From positions 1 through 44,047 of the forward strand of contig PANU01000027.1 of NCBI GenBank assembly GCA_002707745.1: a stretch of DNA of 44,047 nt, read 5' to 3'. The DNA comes from Flavobacteriaceae bacterium (GTDB lineage Bacteria > Bacteroidota > Bacteroidia > Flavobacteriales > Flavobacteriaceae). Below are positions 34,338 to 42,074 of this stretch, one piece after another (within the stretch, counting starts at the first letter, position 1; every line of letters starts with the position of its first letter). Below the pieces are notes generated by a model. It made no database searches. It was given only the letters and a program-made list of their open reading frames with translations, and was not told where the DNA came from. The position numbers were made by a program, and so were the translations under genes.

Positions 34338-35186
34338 TTAAGCGCTCATCCGTTCAACAATAATTGGAATGGAAATACGATACAGCACCAAACCTATAAA
34401 AAACAGCGGCACACAAATGGCTATCACGATGCCAAAGTAGCTCAGATATTCTGGGTTACTCCCCACTAAAAAGTCTCTTGCCGTCACCAATATGGGTGAA
34501 ATGGGGTTGAGCTCCATCAAGGTTTTTAGAATGCCTTCTTCCGCTGGGATGGCAAACACCACAGGTGTGGCATACATTAAAAATTTGAGCCCCATGGAAA
34601 TCATTTTTGAGATATCCTTATACAACATGCCAATGGGAGTAAGAAAAAACCCGATGGTGGTTCCAAAGAAAATAGCACCCAGTAAAATAACCGGAAACAA
34701 TAGCATAGAAAGCTGAAACGAAACCCCGTAAATAACCATAAAAATAATCATAATTAAAACTTTGGGTAACGCATTAAAGAGGAGTTTAAAAACCCCGGAA
34801 ACCACCAAGGCCTCCTTTGGAAAATTTATTTTACTTAAAATTCCTTTAGCACCATTGGTACTTGAAATGGGTGAATTGATAGCTTCGGTAATGATGGCCC
34901 ACAATAAGGTTCCGGAAATTACAAAGATTGGATAAGGCAAACCGGTATCTGTGATGCGTACGGCGCCCGAGCCATTTAGGATGATCCACACCAAGGCGGT
35001 GACCAAGGGGGTAATAAAAGCCCACAAAATGCCCAAAAAGGATTGTCTGTACTGAGCCGTGATATCGCGCGTAGCTAGCTGTCTTGCCAAAAATAACGAG
35101 GACCGTATGTCGCGCAAGCTTTCTTTTAAAATCTTAAAAAAGCTCAGGGTTTGTTCCTTTTGGTATATTCTGGTAGGCAGTTCCAT
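34338..35186 (-). CDS. wzm: ABC transporter permease of polysaccharide export
   Basis: A 282-residue permease of the ABC-2 type with six hydrophobic segments. TAQYRQSFLGILWAFITPLV (43-62) is the N-terminal family signature. It forms the channel with Wzt for undecaprenyl-linked glycan. It is the first gene after a TAnnTTTG promoter element (35219-35226), so the export and downstream glycan genes may be transcribed separately from wza-wzc-tviB. Confidence 0.92.
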   Translation of the reverse strand: MELPTRIYQKEQTLSFFKILKESLRDIRSSLFLARQLATRDITAQYRQSFLGILWAFITPLVTALVWIILNGSGAVRITDTGLPYPIFVISGTLLWAIITEAINSPISSTNGAKGILSKINFPKEALVVSGVFKLLFNALPKVLIMIIFMVIYGVSFQLSMLLFPVILLGAIFFGTTIGFFLTPIGMLYKDISKMISMGLKFLMYATPVVFAIPAEEGILKTLMELNPISPILVTARDFLVGSNPEYLSYFGIVIAICVPLFFIGLVLYRISIPIIVERMSA

Positions 35187-35218
35187 TTAGAAAGTATAGT
35201 TTGATAGACGTGGGTGGT

Positions 35219-35226
35219 CAAATATA
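35219..35226 (-). promoter_or_regulatory. Likely promoter -7 element upstream of wzm
   Basis: On the minus strand the sequence reads TATATTTG, a full match to the Bacteroidota -7 consensus TAnnTTTG. It would give a leader of about 25 bases before the wzm ATG. A good -33 TTG is not evident, so strength is uncertain. It lies in the 76-base gap after the epimerase gene, the widest gap between wzm and its upstream neighbour. Confidence 0.45.
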
Positions 35227-35262
35227 ACGAATCTGCAAAAAATAAAGCAGTGTTGCCTATGG

Positions 35263-36237
35263 TTAAAATTGCTCCCATGTAACTTCCAACCCATCCTTCA
35301 CCGAGAATAAAGGATCATACCCTAATAAGTTCCGGCCTTTTTCAATATTTGCCAGGGAGTCCCGGACATCTCCCTTTCTATCGGGACCAAAATGAGCCGG
35401 GAGCGTTCTTCCTGAAATGGCTTGCAAATTATCCCAAAGGGTGTTTAAACTTATGCGTTCGCCATAAGCAACATTAAAAACTTCGTTTACGGCTTCATCT
35501 CCTGCAAATAGCGCTTTTACATTGGCTTGCACGGCGTTCTCTACAAAGGTAAAATCACGTGTTTGTTCGCCATCGCCGTTAATAGTGGGGGAAGTATTCT
35601 CTTTTAAAGCCTGCATAAACAAAGGAATAACCGCTGCGTAAGCTCCAGTAGGACTTTGGTTAGGACCAAATACATTAAAATAACGCAACCCTATGGTCTG
35701 TGTTTTATAGGTTTTATGAAACACATCGGCATACAATTCGTTTACCAGTTTAGTTACTGCATAGGGAGATAAAGGGTTCCCTATGGTATCTTCTACCTTG
35801 GGAAGATTTTTACTGTCGCCATAGGTACTACTACTGGCAGCATACACCAGGCGTTTTACGGTAGCACTTTCGTTTTGTGCCACCAGCATATTTAAGAAAC
35901 CCGACACGTTTACATCGTTACTGGTTATGGGGTCGTTTATACTTCGCGGCACACTACCCAAGGCTGCCTGGTGCGAAACGTAATGTATTCCTTCCATGGC
36001 ACGCTTGCATGTTTCCAAATCTCTTATATCGCCTTCCAGTAATTCAAAAGCGGGATGGGTTTCAAATTTTTTCAAATTCTCACGAAATCCCGTGGCAAAA
36101 TTATCCAGCACCCGTACTTTCTTAGCGTTATATTTCAGCAAATACGCCACCAGGTTGGAACCAATAAAGCCTGCGCCTCCGGTTACTAAAAATGAATACT
36201 CTGAAAGGTCTTTGGTATGGTATTTTGTGTTGTACAT
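35263..36237 (-). CDS. tviC: NAD-dependent UDP-sugar 4-epimerase (TviC/WbpP-like)
   Basis: A 324-residue short-chain-dehydrogenase-type epimerase: NAD loop TGGAGFIGSN (19-28), catalytic Ser-rich AASSSTYGD (133-141) and Tyr159/Lys163 in LSPYAVTK. The SVPRSINDP stretch (95-103) is the form seen in TviC/WbpP enzymes that act on N-acetylated hexosamine uronates. With the dehydrogenase at 36783-38072 it would convert UDP-GlcNAcA to UDP-GalNAcA as in Vi antigen synthesis. The two genes are separated by the four-helix-bundle gene and its repeats, which must have inserted later. The symbol is given by similarity. Confidence 0.83.
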   Translation of the reverse strand: MYNTKYHTKDLSEYSFLVTGGAGFIGSNLVAYLLKYNAKKVRVLDNFATGFRENLKKFETHPAFELLEGDIRDLETCKRAMEGIHYVSHQAALGSVPRSINDPITSNDVNVSGFLNMLVAQNESATVKRLVYAASSSTYGDSKNLPKVEDTIGNPLSPYAVTKLVNELYADVFHKTYKTQTIGLRYFNVFGPNQSPTGAYAAVIPLFMQALKENTSPTINGDGEQTRDFTFVENAVQANVKALFAGDEAVNEVFNVAYGERISLNTLWDNLQAISGRTLPAHFGPDRKGDVRDSLANIEKGRNLLGYDPLFSVKDGLEVTWEQF

Positions 36238-36243
36238 AAGTTG

Positions 36244-36352
36244 GGTTGTTGGTTGTGGGTTATCGGTTCTCGGTTCTCGGTTGTGGGTTGTGGGTTGTGG
36301 GTTATCTGTTATCTGTTATCTGCTCTCGGTTGTGGGTTGTGGGTTGTGGGTT
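36244..36352. repeat. 7-bp tandem array (GGTTGTG type), 15 units
   Basis: Fifteen full 7-bp units and a partial one follow in register: GGTTGTT, GGTTGTG, GGTTATC, two GGTTCTC, three GGTTGTG, GGTTATC, two TGTTATC, TGCTCTC and three GGTTGTG. The pattern shows block-wise variants, so groups of units were probably copied together. The array ends in the TAA stop codon (36351-36353, minus strand) of the four-helix-bundle gene and fills the gap to the epimerase start. Confidence 0.92.
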
Positions 36353-36713
36353 AGACTTTCCAGTCTTTTTCTACATATTTTATAAATGCATAAATTTTTG
36401 CTCCTAGTGCATCATACTTAGCTATTAAATGAGATGTAGGAATCTCTGAATACAATGTATGAATCATCTCAAGTTGGGATATGCATTCCAATAAAGAAGC
36501 GTGTGCGTATATTAAAAACTTTATAAAGTCCTGTTTATATTTACGTCTTCCATACCCTTCCACAATGTTATCCTTAATTGATTTAGAAGATCTTCGTATT
36601 TGACTGCCTTGCTCATACATCTCATACTTTGGTAACTTTAGAGACATGGTATGGACTTCAATTGCATACTCAAAAGCCAAATTGTAAATATCTAAATCCT
36701 TATAACTTTTCAT
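36351..36713 (-). CDS. Four-helix-bundle protein (S23/23S rRNA intervening-sequence type)
   Basis: A 120-residue helical protein with the family pattern: YKDLDIYNLAFEYAIEVH at the start, then LPKYEMYEQGSQIRRSSKSI and NIVEGYGRRKYKQDFIKFL, then ASLLECISQLEMIH. This matches the four-helix-bundle proteins first described as encoded in 23S rRNA intervening sequences. Here it is in no rRNA, but inside a glycan operon and between 7-bp arrays facing opposite ways. The function is not known. A TAAAATTG stretch 17 bases after a TTG upstream (minus strand) could be its promoter; the TTG is inside the right array. Confidence 0.88.
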   Translation of the reverse strand: MKSYKDLDIYNLAFEYAIEVHTMSLKLPKYEMYEQGSQIRRSSKSIKDNIVEGYGRRKYKQDFIKFLIYAHASLLECISQLEMIHTLYSEIPTSHLIAKYDALGAKIYAFIKYVEKDWKV

Positions 36714-36741
36714 GATACGCTATGTCAATTTTATAAAACCT

Positions 36742-36776
36742 GACCACTGCCAACAGACAACTCACAACAGACAACC
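36742..36776. repeat. 7-bp tandem array, five units, inverted relative to 36244-36352
   Basis: Read on the minus strand the units are GGTTGTC, TGTTGTG, AGTTGTC, TGTTGGC and AGTGGTC. They match the GGTTGTG/TGTTATC type of the larger array but in opposite orientation, so the four-helix-bundle gene lies between inverted arrays. The array also lies between the stop codon of the dehydrogenase gene and the four-helix-bundle start. Confidence 0.75.
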
Positions 36777-36782
36777 GTTACA

Positions 36783-38072
36783 CTACAAACACCCGTCTAC
36801 TTTGTCCTTTGGTAAAAATCCTTTTACATCAAACACCACCGAGGGTGATGCCAGGTGCTTTTCAAAATTGAAATCTGCAAATTCACTATGCCCAACGGTC
36901 AAAACTACAGCCTCGTAATTCTCTTTTAACTGGTCTGTACTGGTGAGTAAGTGCAGGCCAAATTCGTTATAAACTTCGGTAGCATTTGCCCAGGGGTCAT
37001 ATACATCTATGTGCAGGTTGTACTTTCTAAGTTCTTCAATAACATCTATTACTTTACTGTTGCGTATATCGGGACAGTTTTCTTTAAAGGTAATCCCCAT
37101 TAATAACACGTGACCGTTCTTTACTTTGCACTCTTTCTGGATCATGAGCTTCACTACTTCCTGGGCTACGTAATTTCCCATCCCATCGTTCATGCGTCTT
37201 CCTGCCAGAATAATCTCTGGATTGTAGCCTTCTTCCTGTGCTTTTTGTGCCAGATAGTATGGATCTACCCCTATGCAATGCCCACCTACCAGGCCTGGGG
37301 TAAATTTTATAAAGTTCCATTTGGTAGCGGCTGCTTCTAAGACAGCGTGTGTGTCTATATTCAGCAAACGGAATATTTTTGACAATTCGTTTACAAAAGC
37401 AATATTTATATCCCGTTGCGAATTCTCTATCACTTTGGCAGCTTCGGCCACTTTAATACTTGGGGCTAAATGTGTTCCAGCCGTAATTACCGAGGCATAC
37501 AGGGCATCTACCTCCCTGGCAACTTCTGGGGTAGAACCTGAGGTTACTTTTAGGATTTGAGTAACGGTGTGCTTTTTATCTCCCGGATTGATCCGCTCTG
37601 GTGAATAGCCGGCATAAAAGTCGGTATTAAACACCTTACCAGAGTGCTCTTCCAGAATTGGCACACAAATTTCTTCGGTCACACCTGGATACACGGTAGA
37701 TTCGTAGATAACCACATCTCCTTTTTTTAACTGCTTTCCAATAGTTTCACTAGCTTTAATAAGCGGTGTTAAAACGGGTTGGTTGTATTTATTGGTTGGA
37801 GTAGGTACGGTTACAATATATACCGTTGCCTCTTTCATCTCTTCGGCTTTGGTAGTTACCGTTAACGAGCCTTTGGAAGTACCGGCCAATACTTTTTTGA
37901 GATGCTCGTCGCTTACTTCCAGGGTATGGTCTGTTCCCTGGTTCAGTTCAGAAATACGGGCTTCGTTAATATCGAACCCTATTACCTTATATTTCTCGGC
38001 AAAGGCAACAGCCAGTGGAAGGCCTACATAGCCCAAACCTATAATTGCGATGGTTGGTTTTTCTTGTATCAT
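36783..38072 (-). CDS. tviB: UDP-N-acetylhexosamine 6-dehydrogenase (TviB/WbpO-like)
   Basis: A 429-residue UDP-glucose/GDP-mannose dehydrogenase family enzyme: NAD site IIGLGYVGLPLA (10-21), VTVPTPTN (87-94), YESTVYPG (123-130), YSPERINPGD (156-165) and the catalytic Cys266 in GGHCIGVDPYYLA. The sequence is of the TviB/WbpA/WbpO group that oxidises UDP-GlcNAc or UDP-GalNAc at C6. It would supply a HexNAcA precursor, to be changed by the epimerase downstream. It lies 19 bases after the small sugar transferase. The symbol is by similarity; the exact substrate is inference. Confidence 0.88.
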   Translation of the reverse strand: MIQEKPTIAIIGLGYVGLPLAVAFAEKYKVIGFDINEARISELNQGTDHTLEVSDEHLKKVLAGTSKGSLTVTTKAEEMKEATVYIVTVPTPTNKYNQPVLTPLIKASETIGKQLKKGDVVIYESTVYPGVTEEICVPILEEHSGKVFNTDFYAGYSPERINPGDKKHTVTQILKVTSGSTPEVAREVDALYASVITAGTHLAPSIKVAEAAKVIENSQRDINIAFVNELSKIFRLLNIDTHAVLEAAATKWNFIKFTPGLVGGHCIGVDPYYLAQKAQEEGYNPEIILAGRRMNDGMGNYVAQEVVKLMIQKECKVKNGHVLLMGITFKENCPDIRNSKVIDVIEELRKYNLHIDVYDPWANATEVYNEFGLHLLTSTDQLKENYEAVVLTVGHSEFADFNFEKHLASPSVVFDVKGFLPKDKVDGCL

Positions 38073-38091
38073 ACTTTTTAATTATCCTAGG

Positions 38092-38682
38092 TTATCCAAA
38101 TACAGATTGCAAAATATAGCTTACATCTGCTTTTAAACTCCAGTTTTTTATATACGCTTTATTAATTTGAACTTTATCCGGCCATAGCACAGTATCATTA
38201 TACTGTAACGGTTCTTTTTGCTGAAGGAGTATTGCATCCTCGTGCTTATATTTTAAGGTGGCAGGTCCTGTGATCCCTGGTTTTAAATTTAAAATCACCC
38301 GGTCTTCACCTTTTAATTTATCTGCATAACCCGGGACATCTGGTCGTGGACCTACCCAACTCATTTCGCCTTTAAGCACATTAAACAATTGTGGTAATTC
38401 GTCCAACTTGCTATTGCGTAACCACCTCCCAAATGCCGTTGTGCTGTTTTTAATGGCTACAATATCGCGATGGCTGGTTCCTCTTAACGAACGTATTTTG
38501 TACAGTTGGAAAGCTTTCCCAAACTGCCCGATACGGGTTTGCACAAACAACCCGTTGGCGCCCGTAACCAAGGTTGCAATAAGCAGCAGCAAAAGTACAG
38601 GAATTATCACAAATGGAAGCACAAGTATTGCTAGAGATATATCAAATAATCGTTTAGTACGCTGTTGCTTTTTGGTAAGCAT
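38092..38682 (-). CDS. Short initiating sugar-1-phosphate transferase (PglC type)
   Basis: A 196-residue monotopic transferase consisting of the catalytic domain only: re-entrant helix 12-38, YKIRS (61-65), catalytic Asp94-Glu95 in SKLDELPQ and GPRPD (111-115), then LKPGITGPATLKYKHED. It transfers a sugar-1-phosphate to undecaprenyl phosphate. It differs in size from the large enzyme at 585-1979, so the locus has two initiators. It lies 22 bases after wzc and 19 bases before tviB, in the early part of the operon. Confidence 0.9.
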   Translation of the reverse strand: MLTKKQQRTKRLFDISLAILVLPFVIIPVLLLLLIATLVTGANGLFVQTRIGQFGKAFQLYKIRSLRGTSHRDIVAIKNSTTAFGRWLRNSKLDELPQLFNVLKGEMSWVGPRPDVPGYADKLKGEDRVILNLKPGITGPATLKYKHEDAILLQQKEPLQYNDTVLWPDKVQINKAYIKNWSLKADVSYILQSVFG

Positions 38683-38704
38683 AAGGAACGGGAGTTTGGG
38701 ACCG

Positions 38705-41176
38705 TTATTGTTTCTTTCGGCGAAAGCGTTTTAGAAAACGTTGCAGATAGCCTGTACGTTTTTCCTCTTCGTGATAGCCATTACCATACTTGCCATAACC
38801 TCCGTACCCATAGCCATAGCCATAGCCATATCCGTAACCATATTTGGCCTTTTCCTGGTAGTAGTTTAATACAAAGCTAATATTCTTTACTTCTCCCCGT
38901 TTGTATTTTTCATTAATCATGGCCAACATACGTTTGCGGGTATAGTTTTGGCGCACCATATAGATAGTGGCATCTGCATATTTCAATAATTCTAAAGAAT
39001 CTGCTACCAAGCCCATAGGCGGGGTATCCAGGATAATATAGTCGTATGCTTCTTTTAATTTTTCTATTAACACTTCCATGCGCTCACTCATCAATAATTC
39101 GGATGGATTCGGCGGAACGGGGCCAGAGGTAATCACATCAAGGTTTGAAACCTTTGTTTGCTGCACAATATCGGCCACGGTAGCATCGTTCACCAGAAAA
39201 TTAACCACTCCGGTGGCATTGTTTATATTGAAATCGTCAAAGATCTTAGGTTTCCGAAGATCGAGCCCTACCAGAACGGTCTTTTTCTGGCTTAACGCAA
39301 ATACCGAAGCAATATTAATAGAAGTGAATGTCTTTCCTTCTCCACTTACCGAAGACGTAATAAGTACTGTTTTACAGCCTTCTATCCCCTGCTTTCTGTA
39401 CAAAAACTGAAGCCCGGATCGCAAAGCCCTAAATCCTTCTGCAATAGCCGACTTAGGTTTTGTAAGCACTGCCAGGTTACCATCCATCCGGCTTTTACCA
39501 ATCACCCCGAGAATAGGTATTTTAGAATTTCGTTCTATATCGTTTAAATGATGCACCTTGGTATCAAAAAATACTCTAAGAAACACAAAAACAAACGGTA
39601 CAATGAGTCCAACCAATAATGCCATTACATAATTTAACTGGGTATTGGGACCTATTTTCCCACCTCCTGTATCTTTGGCTTCATCAATAACCTGCACATC
39701 GCTTACATTGGCAGCTTTTACCAGATCTGCCTCTCCTTTTTTAGCTAAGAAGAGATTATATACACGCTCGTTTAAGCTATACTGTCTTTCTATTTTAAGC
39801 AGGTCCTGTTGCTCTTTTGGTAGTTTTCTTATCTGAAATTCTAAGGCACCAATCTCCCTGTTTATATCTCTTAACTCCTGATTTTTAAGTCCTTTTGTAG
39901 AGGTAATGTTTTCCAGCAAGACGTTTTTTACCGCATCAATTTGTCTGTCTATATCCAGTAAGGGAGTAGCGCCTTCCTTATAGGAGTACTCCAGGGTGCT
40001 TCTTTTTTGTGCCAATTGCACTATTTGAGCTACCCCATTAACAATACTACCCTCATTTATGCCTGCAACCGATGGAGCTGGAACCTCCGTATAATCATTT
40101 CGGGTGCGTAAATACTCTTCTAAGGTTATATAGTATTTAAGTTCTCTGTTAACCTCTTCTTTTCTTAAATCTAAAGCAGTTAATTTTCCTTTGATTTCAG
40201 CCCCTTCCGCATTTAAATCAAAAATATTATTCTTATCTCTGAACGCATTAAGTTCCTTTTCAACATCTTTTAACTCCCTGGATTTTACTCCCAGACTGCT
40301 ATCTATAAATTTAATGGTCTTGGTGGCAAAGAGATTTTTACGCTCCAGCATATTATCACTTAGCACTTTAACAGAAGTATTTAAATAGTCTACAATTCGT
40401 GCTTTATTTTTACCAGTCAAACTCAAATTTAAGACCGAAGACCCCTGCGTAGCAGGATTTACGGCAACATTCAAATAACCTTTTACAGCAGTATCAAAAT
40501 TGGTGAAACTGAAATAGTATGGTTTATTAGGTGTTACCAGCATGTCTTCGTTTGGCAGGAAGGTGCCATAAAAATACGGTGTTGCAATTGGAACCCCAAT
40601 TTTAAAAGTTTCCATATATGATCCTCCTGGGACAAACCGACGAAGCTTTTCCTTCTCCTTATTGTAAATCTGAAATGTTTTATTACCTTCATTTTCATTT
40701 ATAAAAGATAAGGTAAAGTTTACTGAATCCTTAAATACTACTTTAAATTGTTGCCCTAACACTTGAGGTTTTGTAGTATCTACAGCTACAAAAAAAGGGG
40801 TTTGCTTATACGCATCTACCAATTGGTATTTCCCATCCCGTTTGTAATTTATATAATATTGCAAACGATCCACCACTTTTTCAGTATGGGAACGGGAGTT
40901 GAGCGTTACTATGGCGGTATTTACCTTATCGGTAGTCCCGCCCCAGTTAAAGGTTAAACTTGTATTAGCAGTGAAAAAAGGATTTTGATCGTCTTTGATA
41001 GTTACCAGGGTATCCAGTCGGTATACTGCCAGTTTCCGAACATTAATATAATAAGCGATTCCAAATGTAATTGCCAAAGAAATTAAAAAGAGCGGCCAAT
41101 AGCTTAACAACTTATACAAAAACCCCTTAAAATCGAAGTTTATCTGTACGTCGTTTATGTTAAAGTCTTCGCTCAT
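38705..41176 (-). CDS. wzc: Polysaccharide co-polymerase with tyrosine autokinase domain (Wzc type)
   Basis: An 823-residue inner-membrane protein: first membrane helix about 27-45, long periplasmic coiled-coil part, second helix about 526-548, then a BY-kinase domain. Visible are Walker A in SVSGEGKTFTS (near 610-617), Walker A' in VLVGLDLRKPKI (near 635-647) and Walker B in YIILDTPPMGL (near 717-728). The C-terminus carries a tyrosine-rich tail with a run of about seven Tyr-Gly dipeptides (near 777-790) and further Tyr residues, the autophosphorylation cluster. It controls chain length together with Wza. It overlaps wza by TAATG. Confidence 0.95.
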   Translation of the reverse strand: MSEDFNINDVQINFDFKGFLYKLLSYWPLFLISLAITFGIAYYINVRKLAVYRLDTLVTIKDDQNPFFTANTSLTFNWGGTTDKVNTAIVTLNSRSHTEKVVDRLQYYINYKRDGKYQLVDAYKQTPFFVAVDTTKPQVLGQQFKVVFKDSVNFTLSFINENEGNKTFQIYNKEKEKLRRFVPGGSYMETFKIGVPIATPYFYGTFLPNEDMLVTPNKPYYFSFTNFDTAVKGYLNVAVNPATQGSSVLNLSLTGKNKARIVDYLNTSVKVLSDNMLERKNLFATKTIKFIDSSLGVKSRELKDVEKELNAFRDKNNIFDLNAEGAEIKGKLTALDLRKEEVNRELKYYITLEEYLRTRNDYTEVPAPSVAGINEGSIVNGVAQIVQLAQKRSTLEYSYKEGATPLLDIDRQIDAVKNVLLENITSTKGLKNQELRDINREIGALEFQIRKLPKEQQDLLKIERQYSLNERVYNLFLAKKGEADLVKAANVSDVQVIDEAKDTGGGKIGPNTQLNYVMALLVGLIVPFVFVFLRVFFDTKVHHLNDIERNSKIPILGVIGKSRMDGNLAVLTKPKSAIAEGFRALRSGLQFLYRKQGIEGCKTVLITSSVSGEGKTFTSINIASVFALSQKKTVLVGLDLRKPKIFDDFNINNATGVVNFLVNDATVADIVQQTKVSNLDVITSGPVPPNPSELLMSERMEVLIEKLKEAYDYIILDTPPMGLVADSLELLKYADATIYMVRQNYTRKRMLAMINEKYKRGEVKNISFVLNYYQEKAKYGYGYGYGYGYGYGGYGKYGNGYHEEEKRTGYLQRFLKRFRRKKQ

Positions 41177-41970
41177 TATAGTCTGGTAAATAATAAATAC
41201 GTGGTTACCAAAGCTGTAAACACCGTAAGAATAGTTGTAAATGACTGCAATCCCGTTGTTCCGGTACCTAATGTTTTTTGTGGTAATGGATTTATTAGAA
41301 TAAGATCATTAGGTTGTACCCAATAATAAGGCGAATTCATAGCATCTATACGTAATAGATTTATATGATGCACCTTTTGGCCTGCAGGATATTGGCGTAT
41401 AATAATAACATCTTCCCTATCGCCTGTAACTGTAATATCTCCACTATTAGCAATGGCTTCCATAATGGTAATGGCATCACGGTAAATAATTTTTGATCCA
41501 GGAGCTCCTATCTCCCCATTAATGGTATAGCGTATCCCGGCTAGCTTTACTGTAATAAATAGCTCTGCTTCTGGCTTAAAATATTCTTCGGTGAGTTGTT
41601 TTTCTATCTTCTGACGTATTTCGTCTACGGTGAGTCCTAAAACAGCTACTTCACCAAGCTTAGGAATTCTTATATCTCCGTGAGGATTTACCACAAAACC
41701 TTCATAATAAAGTTTTTCTTCACCTGTAGCATTTGGGTTGGCATCGCTGGTAGGGTTAAAAGTACTTACAAACTCTGGGTCCAGTGCTTTACCCCGAATA
41801 CTTAACAGGTCGTTTACCTGTACCCGATACGGTTCTTGTTTTTTCTGAAGGGTATACAAACTATCCACGGCATTCTCCTCTTCCTGAAGGTACACCAACT
41901 GTTTTGTAGAGATACACGAAGTAAAACCCAGGGCTATCACTACTAGTAAAAACAGGTATTTACAGTTCAT
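41176..41970 (-). CDS. wza: Outer-membrane polysaccharide export lipoprotein (Wza/OPX type)
   Basis: The product begins with a lipoprotein signal ending in LGFTSC, lipidated Cys at residue 19. It then shows the Poly_export domain (about 48-130) and an SLBB-type domain (about 150-200), as in RYTINGEIGAPGS and later YWVQPNDLILINPLP. A C-terminal hydrophobic segment (about 243-260) could span the outer membrane. At 264 residues it is shorter than E. coli Wza (379), as is common in Bacteroidota. It is the first gene of the minus-strand locus, 14 bases or so after a likely transcription start. It would form the exit channel together with Wzc. Confidence 0.93.
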   Translation of the reverse strand: MNCKYLFLLVVIALGFTSCISTKQLVYLQEEENAVDSLYTLQKKQEPYRVQVNDLLSIRGKALDPEFVSTFNPTSDANPNATGEEKLYYEGFVVNPHGDIRIPKLGEVAVLGLTVDEIRQKIEKQLTEEYFKPEAELFITVKLAGIRYTINGEIGAPGSKIIYRDAITIMEAIANSGDITVTGDREDVIIIRQYPAGQKVHHINLLRIDAMNSPYYWVQPNDLILINPLPQKTLGTGTTGLQSFTTILTVFTALVTTYLLFTRL

Positions 41971-41990
41971 AAGGGTAGGTACTATTGCGA

Positions 41991-41998
41991 CAAATATA
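41991..41998 (-). promoter_or_regulatory. Likely promoter -7 element of the wza operon
   Basis: On the minus strand the sequence is TATATTTG, a full match to TAnnTTTG, placed about 20 bases before the wza ATG. No good -33 TTG is seen at the best distance; TTTC lies 19 bases upstream. The gap between wza and the ABC-F gene is about 104 bases, so this region must serve both directions. On the plus strand TATTTTG at 42053-42059 may serve the ABC-F gene. Confidence 0.5.
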
Positions 41999-42074
41999 AA
42001 CCAACCATCACAATAATGAAAGGTATTTTATGGGTTCTCCCTAAAAACACCTTATTTTGCTAAAAATTGTATAC

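Noticed and set aside
36244-36352. CRISPR array
   Set aside because: The units are 7 bp and contiguous, without unique spacers, and no cas genes are present.
36351-36713. 23S rRNA intervening sequence in an rRNA gene
   Set aside because: The four-helix-bundle gene is of that family, but flanking sequence is sugar-nucleotide enzyme genes and repeats, not rRNA.
42057-42074. TTG start for the ABC-F gene
   Set aside because: Family members begin at Asn-Tyr-Leu-Ser-Val-Glu-Asn, which follows the GTG at 42075, and the TTG overlaps a possible -7 element.
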